From: Athripsodes cinereus
Taxonomy: Eukaryota > Arthropoda > Insecta > Trichoptera > Leptoceridae
Direction of reading: 5' to 3'
Assembly (NCBI GenBank): GCA_947579605.1
Contig: OX388311.1
Location: forward strand, 23,810,951 to 23,874,950
Length of the DNA stretch: 64,000 nt
The notes under the pieces are model-generated. The model did no database searches, was not told the origin of the DNA, and saw only the letters and a program-made list of their open reading frames with translations. Made by a program: the position numbers and the translations under genes. Each line of letters starts with the position of its first letter. Position 1 is the first letter of the stretch. Of the stretch, positions 11,569 through 23,426 are shown piece after piece.

Positions 11569-14500
11569 TCAAACAGCAGTGCTGGTTATATTAAACATTT
11601 TGTTATCACTCAACAGAGGATCAACATCAAATGAAAATTTATGAATTTTGTTTTGTTCTATATGAGCATCAACTTTGAACATTGCTTGCATATCAAATAT
11701 GAAATCGTAATGCAATTTTGTTTTAGCAATATATGCATTGTGAGCAATCACTGTAGAAAAATCATATCGCCTACTAAATATACCTGAGCAACCAATATTA
11801 TACTTAGAAACAGGTTTTGATTTATAATTTTGTTGAACATCATTCATTGTTACACCTCCTTTGGTCTGTAAGATGACAGAAAACTCTAAAGTATAACCTG
11901 CAGATGTTGGAAATTGGAGAAATCCACCTCCTACATCAAATACTTGCATGACTAATGATTCTTTTAAAATAGTTGAATGTTGCCTGAGATTCTCAAGTAT
12001 ATTAAATGATATATTAAACGGATTTGTAGTTGAAATATCTACATCAAAAACTCTTGTAAAGAGTGAACCACTCTGCAAATATCTGTCATCTGTTAATGGT
12101 TTAAGTAAATTATCCTCAACTAATATAATATTGTTTGCCAGAGATTCCTCGGATGAATATTTATTATCTTCACTTAACGTTGAATATTTTCTAGGAAACA
12201 ATGATTCTATAATGCCATTTATATCTCTCACTCTTCCGTATATTTCTACTTTGTCCACATCATTCCCGAATAAACCGAAACTAAATTTAGCATAGGAAGA
12301 CCAGAGTTGTGTGTTTTGGTAAATATTTATACTCAACAATTCCACTTTAGCATCGAAGACTGAGAAGTTTCCATACTGTTCAAAATATTTGGCATGATTT
12401 GGAATGAATGTCATGTGTTCAGTTTTTAAGAAGTTGTCTTGTATTACTTGTGTTATATTTACTTTCCATTCTTCTGGTAAGGTCTGTGATTTACTGAAGT
12501 GATCCCAAATGAATGTAGTGACTTCATTTATCCCTTCTACATTAAAGGTGACCAGTATATGGTGCAGAACATCACTTGATGGACATTTGCATAATGCCAA
12601 GTATGCGGATATCCTAACCTCAGCATTATCATTCTGAAAAAAATAGGGTGCATATTTAAAAGTATTATTTGTTTATTGTATTGGTGCAATGTACTACAAA
12701 ACTTGCAGAAAAGAGTGGGTAAGTATCATATTCTTATTCATCCCGTGGAGCACCCGGTAAAGAATTGGTCTCCCACTCTTCTGCGTAAGTTTTCGAGTGT
12801 CCTGTAAAAGGCAGGTGTTCAAAAAAATTAAGACATTTTACATCTTAAATTCAGCGATGAGGCTTGCCACCCATCCTGAATGTCTTGGTTTTATATTGGC
12901 ACGAAGAGGACAGTTTGCATGTTCCTTACATGCAGCTGATCTGCTGGCTACCCCACTTGTGGGATATGCCGTGATGGTATAGATAGATAGACAGAGATCA
13001 TATTCTTTGTCATGGACCTCGCAGAACATTGTAAAATATTATAGTTACACAAAATGCCAAATTACCCATTTTTTGAAGACTTCCTTCAGATACTCAGTTT
13101 TACTAGAACATGGCATCTTTCTTAACGACTCAATAGCAGTCAGTCGAAGCATAGGAGGATAGGTTGATTTCTGTAAATAATTGCCAAAAAATAATAATTA
13201 GGGATACAGTATTATTATATTCATTATATCCTTATATAAAAACAATTTTATAAGAACAATGACATAATACAAATCGTAAGTACCGTAATTATTTCACCAA
13301 TTAGAGATATTTTATTAGTCAAGCCAGTATTTCCTATGGCCAACAGAGCTAAAGTTGAATTTCTTTGATTAAATTTTGTAAGGTGAATCTTTAATAATCT
13401 GTCCCAATAACTGATATAAAATTGAACATTCTCATCATCTGTACAGTTTGGAGTATTTCTACAGTAATTCAATACCAATCCTGAGATTGCCAAATCTGCT
13501 TCATTTTCATCCAGGAATATCTGGAAATAAAGTAAAATATTTACCCTACCGTGTTCATAGTGCTATAAACAGAAAATATGATTCAAATTCTATATTGCAT
13601 AAATTTTAATGTCTTGTTGGTACAATTTGGAGGTATCATAATAAAATTTTCAAACAAAGCTATTTTTAGTTCAAAATTTTACCACCGATGGTGCCAGTTT
13701 CTATTCTATTCTATATAGGAGAGTTCAGGAGCACTCTGTCCTATTAGACCTTGTGGAAAAAAACACCTAATATATCAAAGATCAACTAAGTAATGCCTAA
13801 TATGAATATCCGTTTGAATTTCAATCCATAAGGCTTTAGGATTCCCAAAATAGCTTCACAACAAACCATTCATATGACAATAATCACACTATTTCAGTGA
13901 TAGGGATACTGGAGCATTAAAAATGTCATGAAAAAAGGTAACACAGTTGATACAAAATTACACTGAATAATTTTCAATACGTCTTCTCAAGAAGAACACC
14001 AAAGAGGAAATTATCTTTATGATATTTATTTATCTATTCTATCAGTTACGCGTTCAAACAAAATCAAATTAATATTTTTAATAAGTACACTTGCTACCCC
14101 AATTCTGGAAGACGCTGGAATGCTAAAGATACAAATTGATTATTGAATACACAAACTTGCGACATTTTTGTTAATCAATCAAACAAAAAATTCAATGTGT
14201 ATTAAATTAAAGTTCTATGCTGCACCAAATTATGGCTTTTTTAATTATGAAAATTAAGAAACAATATTTCTTACTTTAACGTCCTCCAACAATTGTTTGT
14301 TTGGATATTTGATGAATGGCAGCGATTTCAACCACCAAAAGAAATCAAGTTCCGTTATGATTTTTTTCTGATGAAGGTAATTGATCACCTCTACAGTTGC
14401 TGATGTTTTAGTGGAAAGAATTTCACTAATCAGTACTCTGAAATCAAGAATATATTAGTTAACCATAAAATTAAAATTTTATTCTATGTAGTAAATACAT

Positions 14501-17500
14501 AACATACATGTTTTACACTCGGTTCATGGTTAGTTGACCATGAATTTTAAATCGCTCATTTAATTATTTTCCTAATAATATCTTAACTCATATCTAATAT
14601 AATACATAATCCTCCACCATTTTTTGTAGGTTTTTAAATATCCTCTATAAGGCGGGTATTCGTAAAACATGCACGTAAAACATAAAACATTCGTAAAACA
14701 ACACTCAACATCTTCATTCATTCCGCAATAAGATATGCCAACGATCCTGAGTGCCTTATTATTTTTATTGCCATAAAGAGGATGACCTGTACGTTCATTA
14801 GATGTAGTTAGTTCGCTGGCTACCCCACTTAAGGGATATGTAGTGACGGTATAGATGGAGGGAGATAGATAAACTCAGTAAAGATTAAGCTAATAATGCC
14901 ACACACCCTGAGTGTTTTACATTTTGAGGCATGTTGAGGAGAACTCACATGTTTCTTAAACTTAGTTGTTCCACTGGCTACCCCAGGCAAGGGAGATGTC
15001 GTAATGGAATAGATAAGAAGATAAAATTAATAAATTACAATACAATTATTCTTGGAATAAAATAATCAATATCGAGTTCATCGGTCGCCTGGAAGAGTCT
15101 CGGCTTCACACACAAGAGGTGTGCGGTTCGATCCCAGGTGCCGGCAAACTCCTCTTTTAAGACACAAGCTTTTAGCTTACTGTGAAAGGTGTATAATGTT
15201 GTATTTGGATGTATAACATAAAAAAACCAGATACATCTCTTATTTATTATGTTTTTACCTGACATATTGTGGATGCTTCCTTTGAAATATTTTGACAGCA
15301 TTTAAAAGATCATCATATGAAGCATATCTGATGAGGGTTTTGAAACCTCGTAAAATCATGGTCTTTACTATTTGTAATGGAAACATGTCACTAATGTGTG
15401 TTAAAAACTCTTGCAGACTATTCAGTTCGAGAGACTCTACCGCATCAGTGAATTTGAATGTAATATTTTCATAGATGAGATCACTATCTGAAAGGAATAT
15501 TTCTATCGTTAGATTTCTAGTTCAATAATCAATTGCCTAAGCAAACCAAACAAATGAATAAAATAAATAAAATTAAAAAAAAATGAAAAAAACCTAAGAG
15601 CAAAAATAGAGTTATAATCTTGTTCATTATAAGACATAAATTGTATGTTGTAAATTAATTACGAGGCATGCCACCCATCCTACTGAAATATTGTTTTAAG
15701 GCAGGAGGGTATTACCAGTATGATCATCACATACATTGAGTTCACTGGTTAATCCACTTGTGGGAAACGCATTGATAGTACAGACAACTTGAATAAAAGT
15801 ACGTGTTTCTAACAGCAACCTTTTGTTTGTCTATGGTTTCCAAGAGGAAAGTGTAAGAATAACAGATGTTATGCTAGACCAGTGGTTCTTAACCTAGGTT
15901 CGATCGAACCCCAGGGGTTCGCTGAAAATCATTTTAAAGTCAAGATAGTTTTGCGAGTTGGAAAAAGAAAAAAATACTCCGATAATTCCTTCAAACCGCC
16001 ATCACAAGTTTGAAAAACAATGTTTCCAGTTTATTCTAACAATCCAAATATTACATCTGGCAACACCTAGAGGTAATATATATCATGTTTTGAATTTGTT
16101 AAAATCTAATTTATTTTTCAAATAAGGAGGGGTTAGGTGAATGCATATGTAACTGGTGGGGTTCGGTACCTCCAAAAAGGTTAAGAACCACTGTGCTAGA
16201 CTGTGTATAAAAGTTATCAATACAAGCGATCATATAAAAATTATACCTTCAATTTTAGAAGCCCAGTTCTTAACAATAACTCTATCCAGATCTAAATGTT
16301 GTGTGATATTACTGACAGCCATGTTTACTTTACTGGCATGTGGATGGAACTTCTGTCTTTCTTTACAAGCTACCAATACGGGCTGTCCTGTATTTCCAAA
16401 CACATATTTGCACACCTGTGTATTCCTGTTTGATAAAGTATGTATTATATACACTAAGTAAAAATATAATAATAAGAACCATTCAAATGATAAATTGTAA
16501 TATATAAAACTTAGTTGAGTTTATGAAAACTATACAAATGTACATTATTTTTTTGTTAATAATTTTCTATATAGAAAATGCTTTAAAATATTATCAAAAG
16601 ATGGCAGTAGCAAACATAATCTACAAAATATTGTTATTAAGTTAGTTTACCAATATTGACAAGAAATTTTCTAAACTTACAGCAATAATACAACTATAAT
16701 AAATATTTGGATAAATGATTCTATAGAGTAGTAGATCTTACTTGAAAAGATCATCAGGTTCCATATATTGCTCTCCAATTTTGAAATTGAATGTCTCCGT
16801 ATCTCCCCAATGTATGCAATCTTTATATATTCTCTTTCTTTTCAATGTTTTCCAACCATCAGACTCCCCTGATGTATAATTACTTCTACAAGTACCCCAC
16901 ATACTTTTCTGCAAGCAAAAAATATTATAAATTAATATGTCAAATATCTGCCTTTTATTGGACACTCGAAAAATTACATAAAAGAGTGGGGGGTCTACTT
17001 TATTTTAGTGGCTCCACAATATGATGATAACTGTACGTAGTGGAACAATTAAATAGATGAATATTGTTACCTCTATTGATGAGTAATTAGATGTTGTGTT
17101 TTGTAGATCGTACTGAAGCATAGACAAAATGCCACGTTTGATATTTAGTACCCACGCAAGTTCACTCTCCACAACACATAATTCTTTTATAGCTCCATTA
17201 CTGTATTGGATTCTCACTTCATGTTGACTAATGGCATCTGAGAAGTTTTCATAATAATTTGGTAGGTCATCCACTGTATCTTGGAGAGTTGCATTGTGTA
17301 TCTAGAATATAATTTAAAATTCAATACAATAGTTTAGTAAAAGATGATGGATGACTTGATTTGGCACCATTTTAGAGTACTAAGACCGTCTCAAGGGCGC
17401 CAGTAAACATTGCAGTCTTCAATTTGCTTCTAAGGGTAAATATTGGCTTATTTTTCTTCACAGGAGATGGTTGGCGGTCTCATAAAATAGGTCCAGCAAC

Positions 17501-19215
17501 ACCAAGAACCCTCTAAAAGATATCATTTATCGGCTGGTGGACTGGATAGGTCTAGAGCACAAAAATGATTTCAGTCTGTTGAATACTTGGATTCATGAAC
17601 TGAAAGTTTTTATGAGTTGTTGCCAGCCGTCTGAGCTAAGTCGACCAATTTGTAATTATATTCATAGATATTTTTCTACTACTACTTCACTACCATGGCA
17701 GCTTCACACAAAATGGGATATTTATACAAGTTTTCAATAAAAGAAAATAATTAATTTTATAAAATCATACCTCCATCACGACATGACACGGAGATAGAAT
17801 GTGAAGTTCAACTTCTGCAGAGAGTTTAAGAGATTTGTTGGCTGCATCTTGTTGCTCTGTGTTTGTGACGTTTACATACAAATATGACTCAGCTTGATAA
17901 TGGTATACATAGGTGTGGCCTTGCTTGAATGTCACCTTTTGATTCTCATCGCAAGGATTCATACATTTTGACAAACTCCCAGATGCTGAAAGAAATAAAT
18001 ATTATTAACAATTTATCTATATCCAAACTGGCCTATAGTCTGATCTAAGAATGTTAGACTTTCGAGCAGAAGACCTGTGGTTCCAATTTCACTACAAATC
18101 TAGTAATCTACAACATGTTCGGTATACAAGCTATTGCTAAGTATGAGAGTGTTTGGAAGAGAATTTGAGTTAATTAAAAACAAAGATTATTTTTTTATGA
18201 AATTATTTATTTACATTATTATTTTTTGTAAAAGAAGTAACACATATGAATATTTTATAAGACCTTCAAAAATTTCTACAAATATAAAAAAAAACTAATT
18301 TAAAGCTCATACAGATTTTAACATAATTAGCAATTGAGCATTTTGCATTTTGGTTTATGTATTATAGTTGAAGTTTTCAGTGATTTTGATGTTGATATCT
18401 CTGGAAATAGAACTCCAATAGGTACTTATAAATATTGCTAACATTCAAAATACAAAAATATTTTTGTAAATGATTTCTAGGTATGTACAAAATGGTGAAG
18501 CATATAAGAGGTTTCCCGTTATCACGGAGCAAGAGTGAAAGGCAGCATTAAATTTATTGTTGAGAACTGATAAGAACATATGTACTTGTTATGATATTAC
18601 ACAAAATGGTGAAGCATATAAGAGGTTTCCCGTTATCACGGAGCAAGAGTGAAAGGCAGCATTAAATTTATTGTTGAGAACTGATAAGAACATATGTACT
18701 TGTTATGATATTACACAAAATGGTGAAGCATATAAGAGGTTTCCCGTTATCACGGAGCAAGAGTGAAAGGCAGCATTAAATTTATTGTTGAGAACTGATA
18801 AGAACATATGTACTTGTTATGATATTACACAAAATGGTGAAGCATATAAGAGGTTTCCCGTTATCACGGAGCAAGAGTGAAAGGCAGCATTAAATTTATT
18901 GTTGAGAACTGATAAGAACATATGTACTTGTTATGATATTACACAAAATGGTGAAGCATATAAGAGGTTTCCCGTTATCACGGAGCAAGAGTGAAAGGCA
19001 GCATTAAATTTATTGTTGAGAACTGATAAGAACATATGTACTTGTTATGATATTACACTGAAATTTTCACTTTATTCAGCGCAATGTAAAATATATCCTA
19101 GCTCCTGGGTCGACAGTTATTGTACAATTCAGGATTATTAGTTACATAAATGCTTACCTTTTGCTGAAAATAATACAATCCCACTAAATAAAGTCAATAT
19201 GTAGGATGTCTTCAT
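11569..19215 (-). CDS. Mtp: Microsomal triglyceride transfer protein, large subunit (10 exons)
   Basis: Ten minus-strand exons join in phase to 882 codons plus TGA: 19215-19158, 17985-17771, 17301-17071, 16908-16742, 16425-16247, 15487-15259, 14437-14275, 13520-13284, 13170-13066, 12633-11569. All introns are GT-AG. Residues 1-18 form a signal peptide (MKTSYILTLFSGIVLFSA). About 20-290 is the lipoprotein N-terminal beta-barrel, with a NIKRGI segment in exon 3 and Cys pairs in exons 4-5. About 290-600 is the helical module (exons 6-9, LALLAIGNTG in exon 8, EVRISAYLALCKCP opening exon 10). The rest is the C-terminal lipid-cavity sheet. MTP works in the ER with protein disulfide isomerase to load lipid onto lipoproteins. 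The family call comes from this architecture. MTP rather than vitellogenin or apolipophorin is inferred from the short total length (human MTP is 894 residues). The gene appears intact despite intronic SINEs, a hAT MITE and a tandem array. Confidence 0.85.
12738..12985 (+). mobile_element. LINE-tailed SINE, full-length copy in MTP intron 9
   Basis: This is a 250-bp repeat of a family seen many times here. The head contains CACCCGGTAAAGAATTGGTC, the middle CATCCTGAATGTCTTG, and the tail GTGATGGTATAG followed by a short (ATAG)n run. It is nearly identical to the insertion at 27613-27897. There is no coding capacity, so ORFs across it are spurious. Confidence 0.75.
14640..14870 (+). mobile_element. 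Diverged LINE-tailed SINE copy in MTP intron 6
   Basis: It resembles the family consensus: GATATGCCAACGATCCTGAG, then CTGGCTACCCCACTT, then GGGATATGTAGTGACGGTAT. It is old and has no clear TSD. A second, shorter diverged copy (about 14880-15012) follows directly with CTGGCTACCCCAGGCAAGGG near its end. Confidence 0.55.
15074..15246 (+). mobile_element. tRNA-derived SINE in MTP intron 6
   Basis: It starts GAGTTCATCGGTCGCCTGG, carries a perfect RNA polymerase III B box (GGTTCGATCCC) about 50 bp in, then CAGGTGCCGGCAAACTCC and an AT-rich tail. The same family occurs at 23229-23426, 27234-27407 and 50452-50624 on the other strand. The end is only about 12 bp from the 5' splice site of MTP exon 6 (exon end 15259). 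Confidence 0.75.
15658..15790 (+). mobile_element. Diverged LINE-tailed SINE fragment in MTP intron 5
   Basis: It contains ACGAGGCATGCCACCCATCC, GTTCACTGGTTAATCCACTT and a final GGGAAACGCATTGATAGTA, which align in order with the SINE family seen at 12738 and 27613. It is decayed and lacks a visible TSD. Confidence 0.5.
15880..16193. mobile_element. hAT MITE with perfect 8-bp TSD in MTP intron 5
   Basis: A 314-bp element runs from CAGTGGTTCTTAACC to GGTTAAGAACCACTG (15-bp perfect TIRs). It is flanked by identical 8-bp repeats tgctagac at 15872-15879 and 16194-16201. This is a textbook hAT insertion without coding capacity, lying about 50 bp before exon 5 in transcript order. Confidence 0.9.
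16945..17015 (-). mobile_element. SINE head fragment in MTP intron 3
   Basis: On the minus strand the segment reads like the 5' part of the LINE-tailed SINE family: an ACTCTTTTATGTAATTTTTC-like stretch, then GAGTGTCCAATAAAAGGCAG. It is truncated and old. Confidence 0.45.
18489..19058. repeat. Tandem array, five 114-bp units, MTP intron 1
   Basis: Five head-to-tail copies of a 114-bp unit start at 18489, 18603, 18717, 18831 and 18945. By eye I see no difference among them. Each unit contains AGGTTTCCCGTTATCACGGA and GAGAACTGATAAGAACATAT. The array occupies about half of MTP intron 1. Stop codons occur in the frames, so it is not coding. Such homogeneity means a recent expansion or an assembly effect. 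Confidence 0.95.
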
Positions 19216-19330
19216 CTTGAGAGACGTGTTTACTATGAATGTGTTTATATGTGAAGTGTATGGGTACACTAATACTAAATTAGATAATAGCTAGAATCAA
19301 CTTGCTTTAGATTGGATAATAACCATGGAT
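19216..19330 (-). promoter_or_regulatory. Putative MTP promoter
   Basis: Upstream of the MTP start codon (minus strand) are TATAAA at 19249-19244 and several GATA-type motifs (for example within 19280-19325, where ggataataacc and tagataatag occur). GATA factors drive fat-body genes in insects, so a fat-body promoter would make sense. The TATA box lies only about 30 nt from the ATG, which would leave almost no 5' UTR, so the true start may be elsewhere. Motif evidence only. Confidence 0.3.
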
Positions 19331-19736
19331 TTTTATTCTGGATAAGTATGTGGTCACCAGAGAATGGATTATATGCAAAATCTACAAACATATGTATATT
19401 TTTATTATTTTCATAGGTTTTTGCATATTTTTTAATTTTTAAATGTTTACATAATTTAATTCTGCATATTTCTGCTATTTTTGATACCTACGGATTGTGG
19501 ACGTGTGGATCTTACTCATTGAGATTTTCAAAAACCAAAGTTTCATGGAAACATTGGGTTGGATTGAGGTATACTTTTTCCCATTGTGTTGACTGGTTTC
19601 TGACCATTCTGCCTGCCAGGATTGGCACAAAAATATCAATAATTAATAAACACACTACATAGAGAGAATGTTATTTTTAAATTACATATTTTCATACATA
19701 TACCTTGAACATCATCGATGCATAATTGAATCGGTA

Positions 19737-20470
19737 TTATATAAATGATCATCAAATAATCTTTTTGATCCTAGTCACCGACCATCAGAAAAATAAAACA
19801 ATAATCAAAAAAGTAAAATTAACACCAAAATAATACCACCAAATATTTCATATTCCAATCATCAAAATATTTCGGTATAACCACCAAAAAATACATTTGA
19901 CCATAAAATAAATAGATTGACTGCCAAAATAGTAGATTGATCGCCAAATCTTCTCATTATTAGTTGTAATAATAATAACAAAAATCGTTCATAATATTTA
20001 AGTAAATTCATTAAGAATGCTTAAAATGACATGACCCTTTTTGTTATTTCACTATCCACGACTACAATAATAACATTTGAATAGAATTATTTTTTGTTCA
20101 AGTTTTTGGATATAAAAAACTGTTTTCTTTCGGCCCCCCCGTTGTCGAGTATTTTTTTCCCATAAAAAAGTAATATGCACTAAACTTAAGTAAATTTATA
20201 TTCGAACTAGATTTTATTTTTGCCGGCAAAAATAAAATCGAGTTCGAATATAAATTGGCCACGTACCCGATGTCGAGTATTTTTTCCATAGAAAAAATTA
20301 TAAGTACAAAACTGTAGGAAATTTATATTGAAATCAGATTTTATTTATGCCAGCAAATGTTTTATTTTTTAGGGTTCAATTTAGAAATATTTGAGGATCA
20401 CGATTTGATGATCAATCTACTATTTTGGCGATCATATTGAATTAATTGGTGACGATTTTGATATATTTTT
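19737..20470. repeat. Foldback region with nested palindromes
   Basis: The outer parts are inverted repeats: CCAAAATAGTAGATTGATCG (about 19925-19944) is mirrored by GATCAATCTACTATTTTGGC (about 20411-20430), and gatgatca-rich ends lie at both sides. Inside is a near-perfect palindrome centred on GCCGGC at about 20222-20227, with arms of about 30 bp, and a direct repeat of TGTCGAGTATTTTTT (about 20143 and 20270). This looks like an old foldback or Helitron-like non-autonomous element. No TSD was resolved. Confidence 0.55.
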
Positions 20471-20779
20471 GATGATCACTTAAATAAGAGCCTAATTAAA
20501 ATGGCATATGTGCGAACATTTTGAATTCAGGCATGCACCCATGCACTTAAAAACTGTTCATTTGGGCATTGAAACTGCTGTTTACAATTTTCATTGGCAT
20601 AGGATATTATTCTTAAAATTCCATTTTAATATTTGATACTAAGAATCCCTTTAAAACTGTTCTTAATATCATAAGTAATTCATTATAGAAATGTTAAAAC
20701 ATTTATATATTTACATAACATCATTTCAAATATGCAACAACAATATGGTATGTTCTTTGATATTGCATATAATCTTGTC

Positions 20780-20994
20780 CAGTGGTTCCCAAAGTTGACT
20801 GGGTTCCGACCCATCTAACAAAATTTCCAACCTTGGGACCCACCTTTTAGCTGTCTTAGAGAAAAGAGGTCATAAATATTGATAATGCTCAGATTCTCTA
20901 GTAGCGAGTCATGGAACTACTTAATGCTCAGGGCCCACTCAATCTTCGCTCGTGACCCACACGTGGGTCGCGACCCATTGTTAGGGAAACACTG
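20780..20994. mobile_element. hAT MITE
   Basis: A 215-bp sequence starts CAGTGGTTCCCAAAG and ends TTAGGGAAACACTG. It is flanked by atcttgtc (20772-20779) and atctagtc (20995-21002), a 7-of-8 match to the expected 8-bp target duplication. No coding capacity. Confidence 0.8.
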
Positions 20995-21643
20995 ATCTAG
21001 TCTATAGTGATCCTCATTATGCCATCATAAAATAAGTGGAGATTAATTTATATGTGTATATGACGTCCTCAAAATAATTTATTTGTTTTGGTATACAAGG
21101 ATTGTACCTAATATTTATACAGTAAACAAGATGGAGACATTTATTTATTTATTCTTTACTGTACATTGATTACAAACAATTACATAAAAGGTAAATATTC
21201 AAGTTAGATACAATCAATATACAGAGGGCGAGTTTATCGCAAAGGCGCGATCTCTTCCAACTAACCCAAGTTAAATTTAGACGCTAATGTTTTTGCAGTC
21301 GAACTACAAAATAACAGACTATAATATTGCTATGCTTCTTGTATCATTCACACTTAAATGATTTAGTACACCATATATTTTTTACATATTATATTATCCT
21401 GAAGACCATGTGTATGGTTGCGTTAGTACCTACCCATAATATAAGATTGATATCTTAGTTTGGGACTAACTCGATTTGTGTGAATTGTTTCAATATGTTA
21501 TGTTTTGTTTAAATAACTTCAATAGTAAGTTCTCAATTTTTCATGTCTTTTCACATTTTATTTCATTCTTCAGAAAAATTCACAAATATCACATTTACTT
21601 GATCAATAATATCACATTTTTATTTTATTATTTTTTTTTTATT

Positions 21644-22553
21644 TTACTTGCAATATTATACAGCTTCCATATTGTATATAGGCGTACCTGCATTTCACAA
21701 ATATCACATTTACTTGCAATATTATACAACTTCCATATTGTATATAGGCGTACCTGCATTTCACAAATATCACATTTACTTGCAATATTATACAACTTCC
21801 ATATTGTATATAGGCGTACCTGCATTTCACAAATATCACATTTACTTGCAATATTATACAACTTCCATATTGTATATAGGCGTACCTGCATTTCACAAAT
21901 ATCACATTTACTTGCAATATTATACAACTTCCATATTGTATATAGGCGTACCTGCATTTCACAAATATCACATTTACTTGCAATATTATACAACTTCCAT
22001 ATTGTATATAGGCGTACCTGCATTTCACAAATATCACATTTACTTGCAATATTATACAACTTCCATATTGTATATAGGCGTACCTGCATTTCACAAATAT
22101 CACATTTACTTGCAATATTATACAACTTCCATATTGTATATAGGCGTACCTGCATTTCACAAATATCACATTTACTTGCAATATTATACAACTTCCATAT
22201 TGTATATAGGCGTACCTGCATTTCACAAATATCACATTTACTTGCAATATTATACAACTTCCATATTGTATATAGGCGTACCTGCATTTCACAAATATCA
22301 CATTTACTTGCAATATTATACAACTTCCATATTGTATATAGGCGTACCTGCATTTCACAAATATCACATTTACTTGCAATATTATACAACTTCCATATTG
22401 TATATAGGCGTACCTGCATTTCACAAATATCACATTTACTTGCAATATTATACAACTTCCATATTGTATATAGGCGTACCTGCATTTCACAAATATCACA
22501 TTTACTTGCAATATTATACAACTTCCATATTGTATATAGGCATACCTGCATTT
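21644..22553. repeat. Tandem array, about 13.8 units of 66 bp
   Basis: The unit is 66 bp, containing CACAAATATCACATTTACTT, GCAATATTATACAACTTCCA and TGTATATAGGCGTACCTGCA. The first unit differs by one base (cagc for caac) and the last by one (gcata for gcgta); the internal ones look identical. A seed copy of CACAAATATCACATTTACTT lies just before the array (about 21582). Because 66 is a multiple of three and the unit lacks stops in four frames, long ORFs run through it on both strands (for example 21476-22585 plus and 21628-22551 minus). They show perfect 22-residue periodicity, which comes from the repeat and not from a gene. Confidence 0.95.
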
Positions 22554-23228
22554 CGGTTTCCTTATGGAAAACTTCAGCCAGTTAATGACAAGGTTGATTT
22601 TTCCACTCCGAGCTGCGTTTTTATGACTCGACTGACATCATGTCTCACTTCATCTTTCATTTAAAAGATTATCGTGTTTCCACAACAGATAATAATTTTA
22701 AGTAAAGAGATAATTTAGAATAGCACATTATTCATAAATTATTTCCTTATACCTAACACAAAAAAATAACAACAAACTTTGAGAGACTCTGAAGTTTAAA
22801 ATTCGAAGTTGTTGACATATCTTCTGATCTTATCTATGGATAATAACACAATGCTGTGAAAATATCAAGTAACAGCTCTTTTGTGAAATGGTACACTGAA
22901 ATTATTAAACTTCAGAAGTAAGATTATATATTTAGAATACCTACCTATTGTGTTCTCGATAGGGTTTTAAGAATTTTATATAACTGAGTATTTACTTTTT
23001 GTATGACTTCGGCTTGTATTAATAATCATTCCAAATCAAATCCCTGGTTCTCCTTCAGAAAGCCACTGCATCGCCTTTGGAGTTGATCTATGGGATAGTT
23101 GATAATTTTTTATTGAGTAAATATATAAAATTTGAATTGAAATGCTTGTAGGTGCAACATCAGGGATCCTTTTCTATTTACTAATTTTTATTTTGGTTGT
23201 AAACAATAAAAAACTGTAATACAATAAT

Positions 23229-23426
23229 TTTTTTTTTTTTTTATTTATTTATTTTTTTTAAAAAAAGATATCTGGGTTTGTTATAAACCCAAATACAACC
23301 TTATACACCTTTCACACTAAGCTAAAAGCTTGTGCCGTGAAAGGGGAGTTTGCCGGCACCTGGGATCGAACCACGGACCCCTTGTTCTGAAGGCCGAGGC
23401 TCTACCTCCAGGCTACCGACGAACTC
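23229..23426 (-). mobile_element. tRNA-derived SINE, copy A only
   Basis: On the minus strand it starts GAGTTCGTCGGTAGCCTGG (A-box-like), has the B box GGTTCGATCCC, then CTTGTGCC-related and AAGGTGTATAAGGTTGTATT segments, and ends in an A-rich tail. The matching place in copy B (about 45820) lacks it: taataattact continues without interruption. Confidence 0.8.

Noticed and set aside
12797..12982. ORFs of about 60 codons recurring at 12797, 24500 and 27695
   Set aside because: They translate the non-coding SINE family; similarity among them reflects the repeat.
15100..15150. Possible tRNA gene because of a perfect B box
   Set aside because: The sequence is repeated with decayed surroundings and an A-rich tail, so it is a tRNA-derived SINE and no cloverleaf can be drawn.
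18489..19058. CRISPR-like array
   Set aside because: Units are contiguous 114-bp direct repeats without unique spacers in a eukaryotic intron.
21476..22664. Four long overlapping ORFs (290-369 codons) on both strands
   Set aside because: They come entirely from the 66-bp tandem array, whose length is a multiple of three. No domain, start context or splice support.
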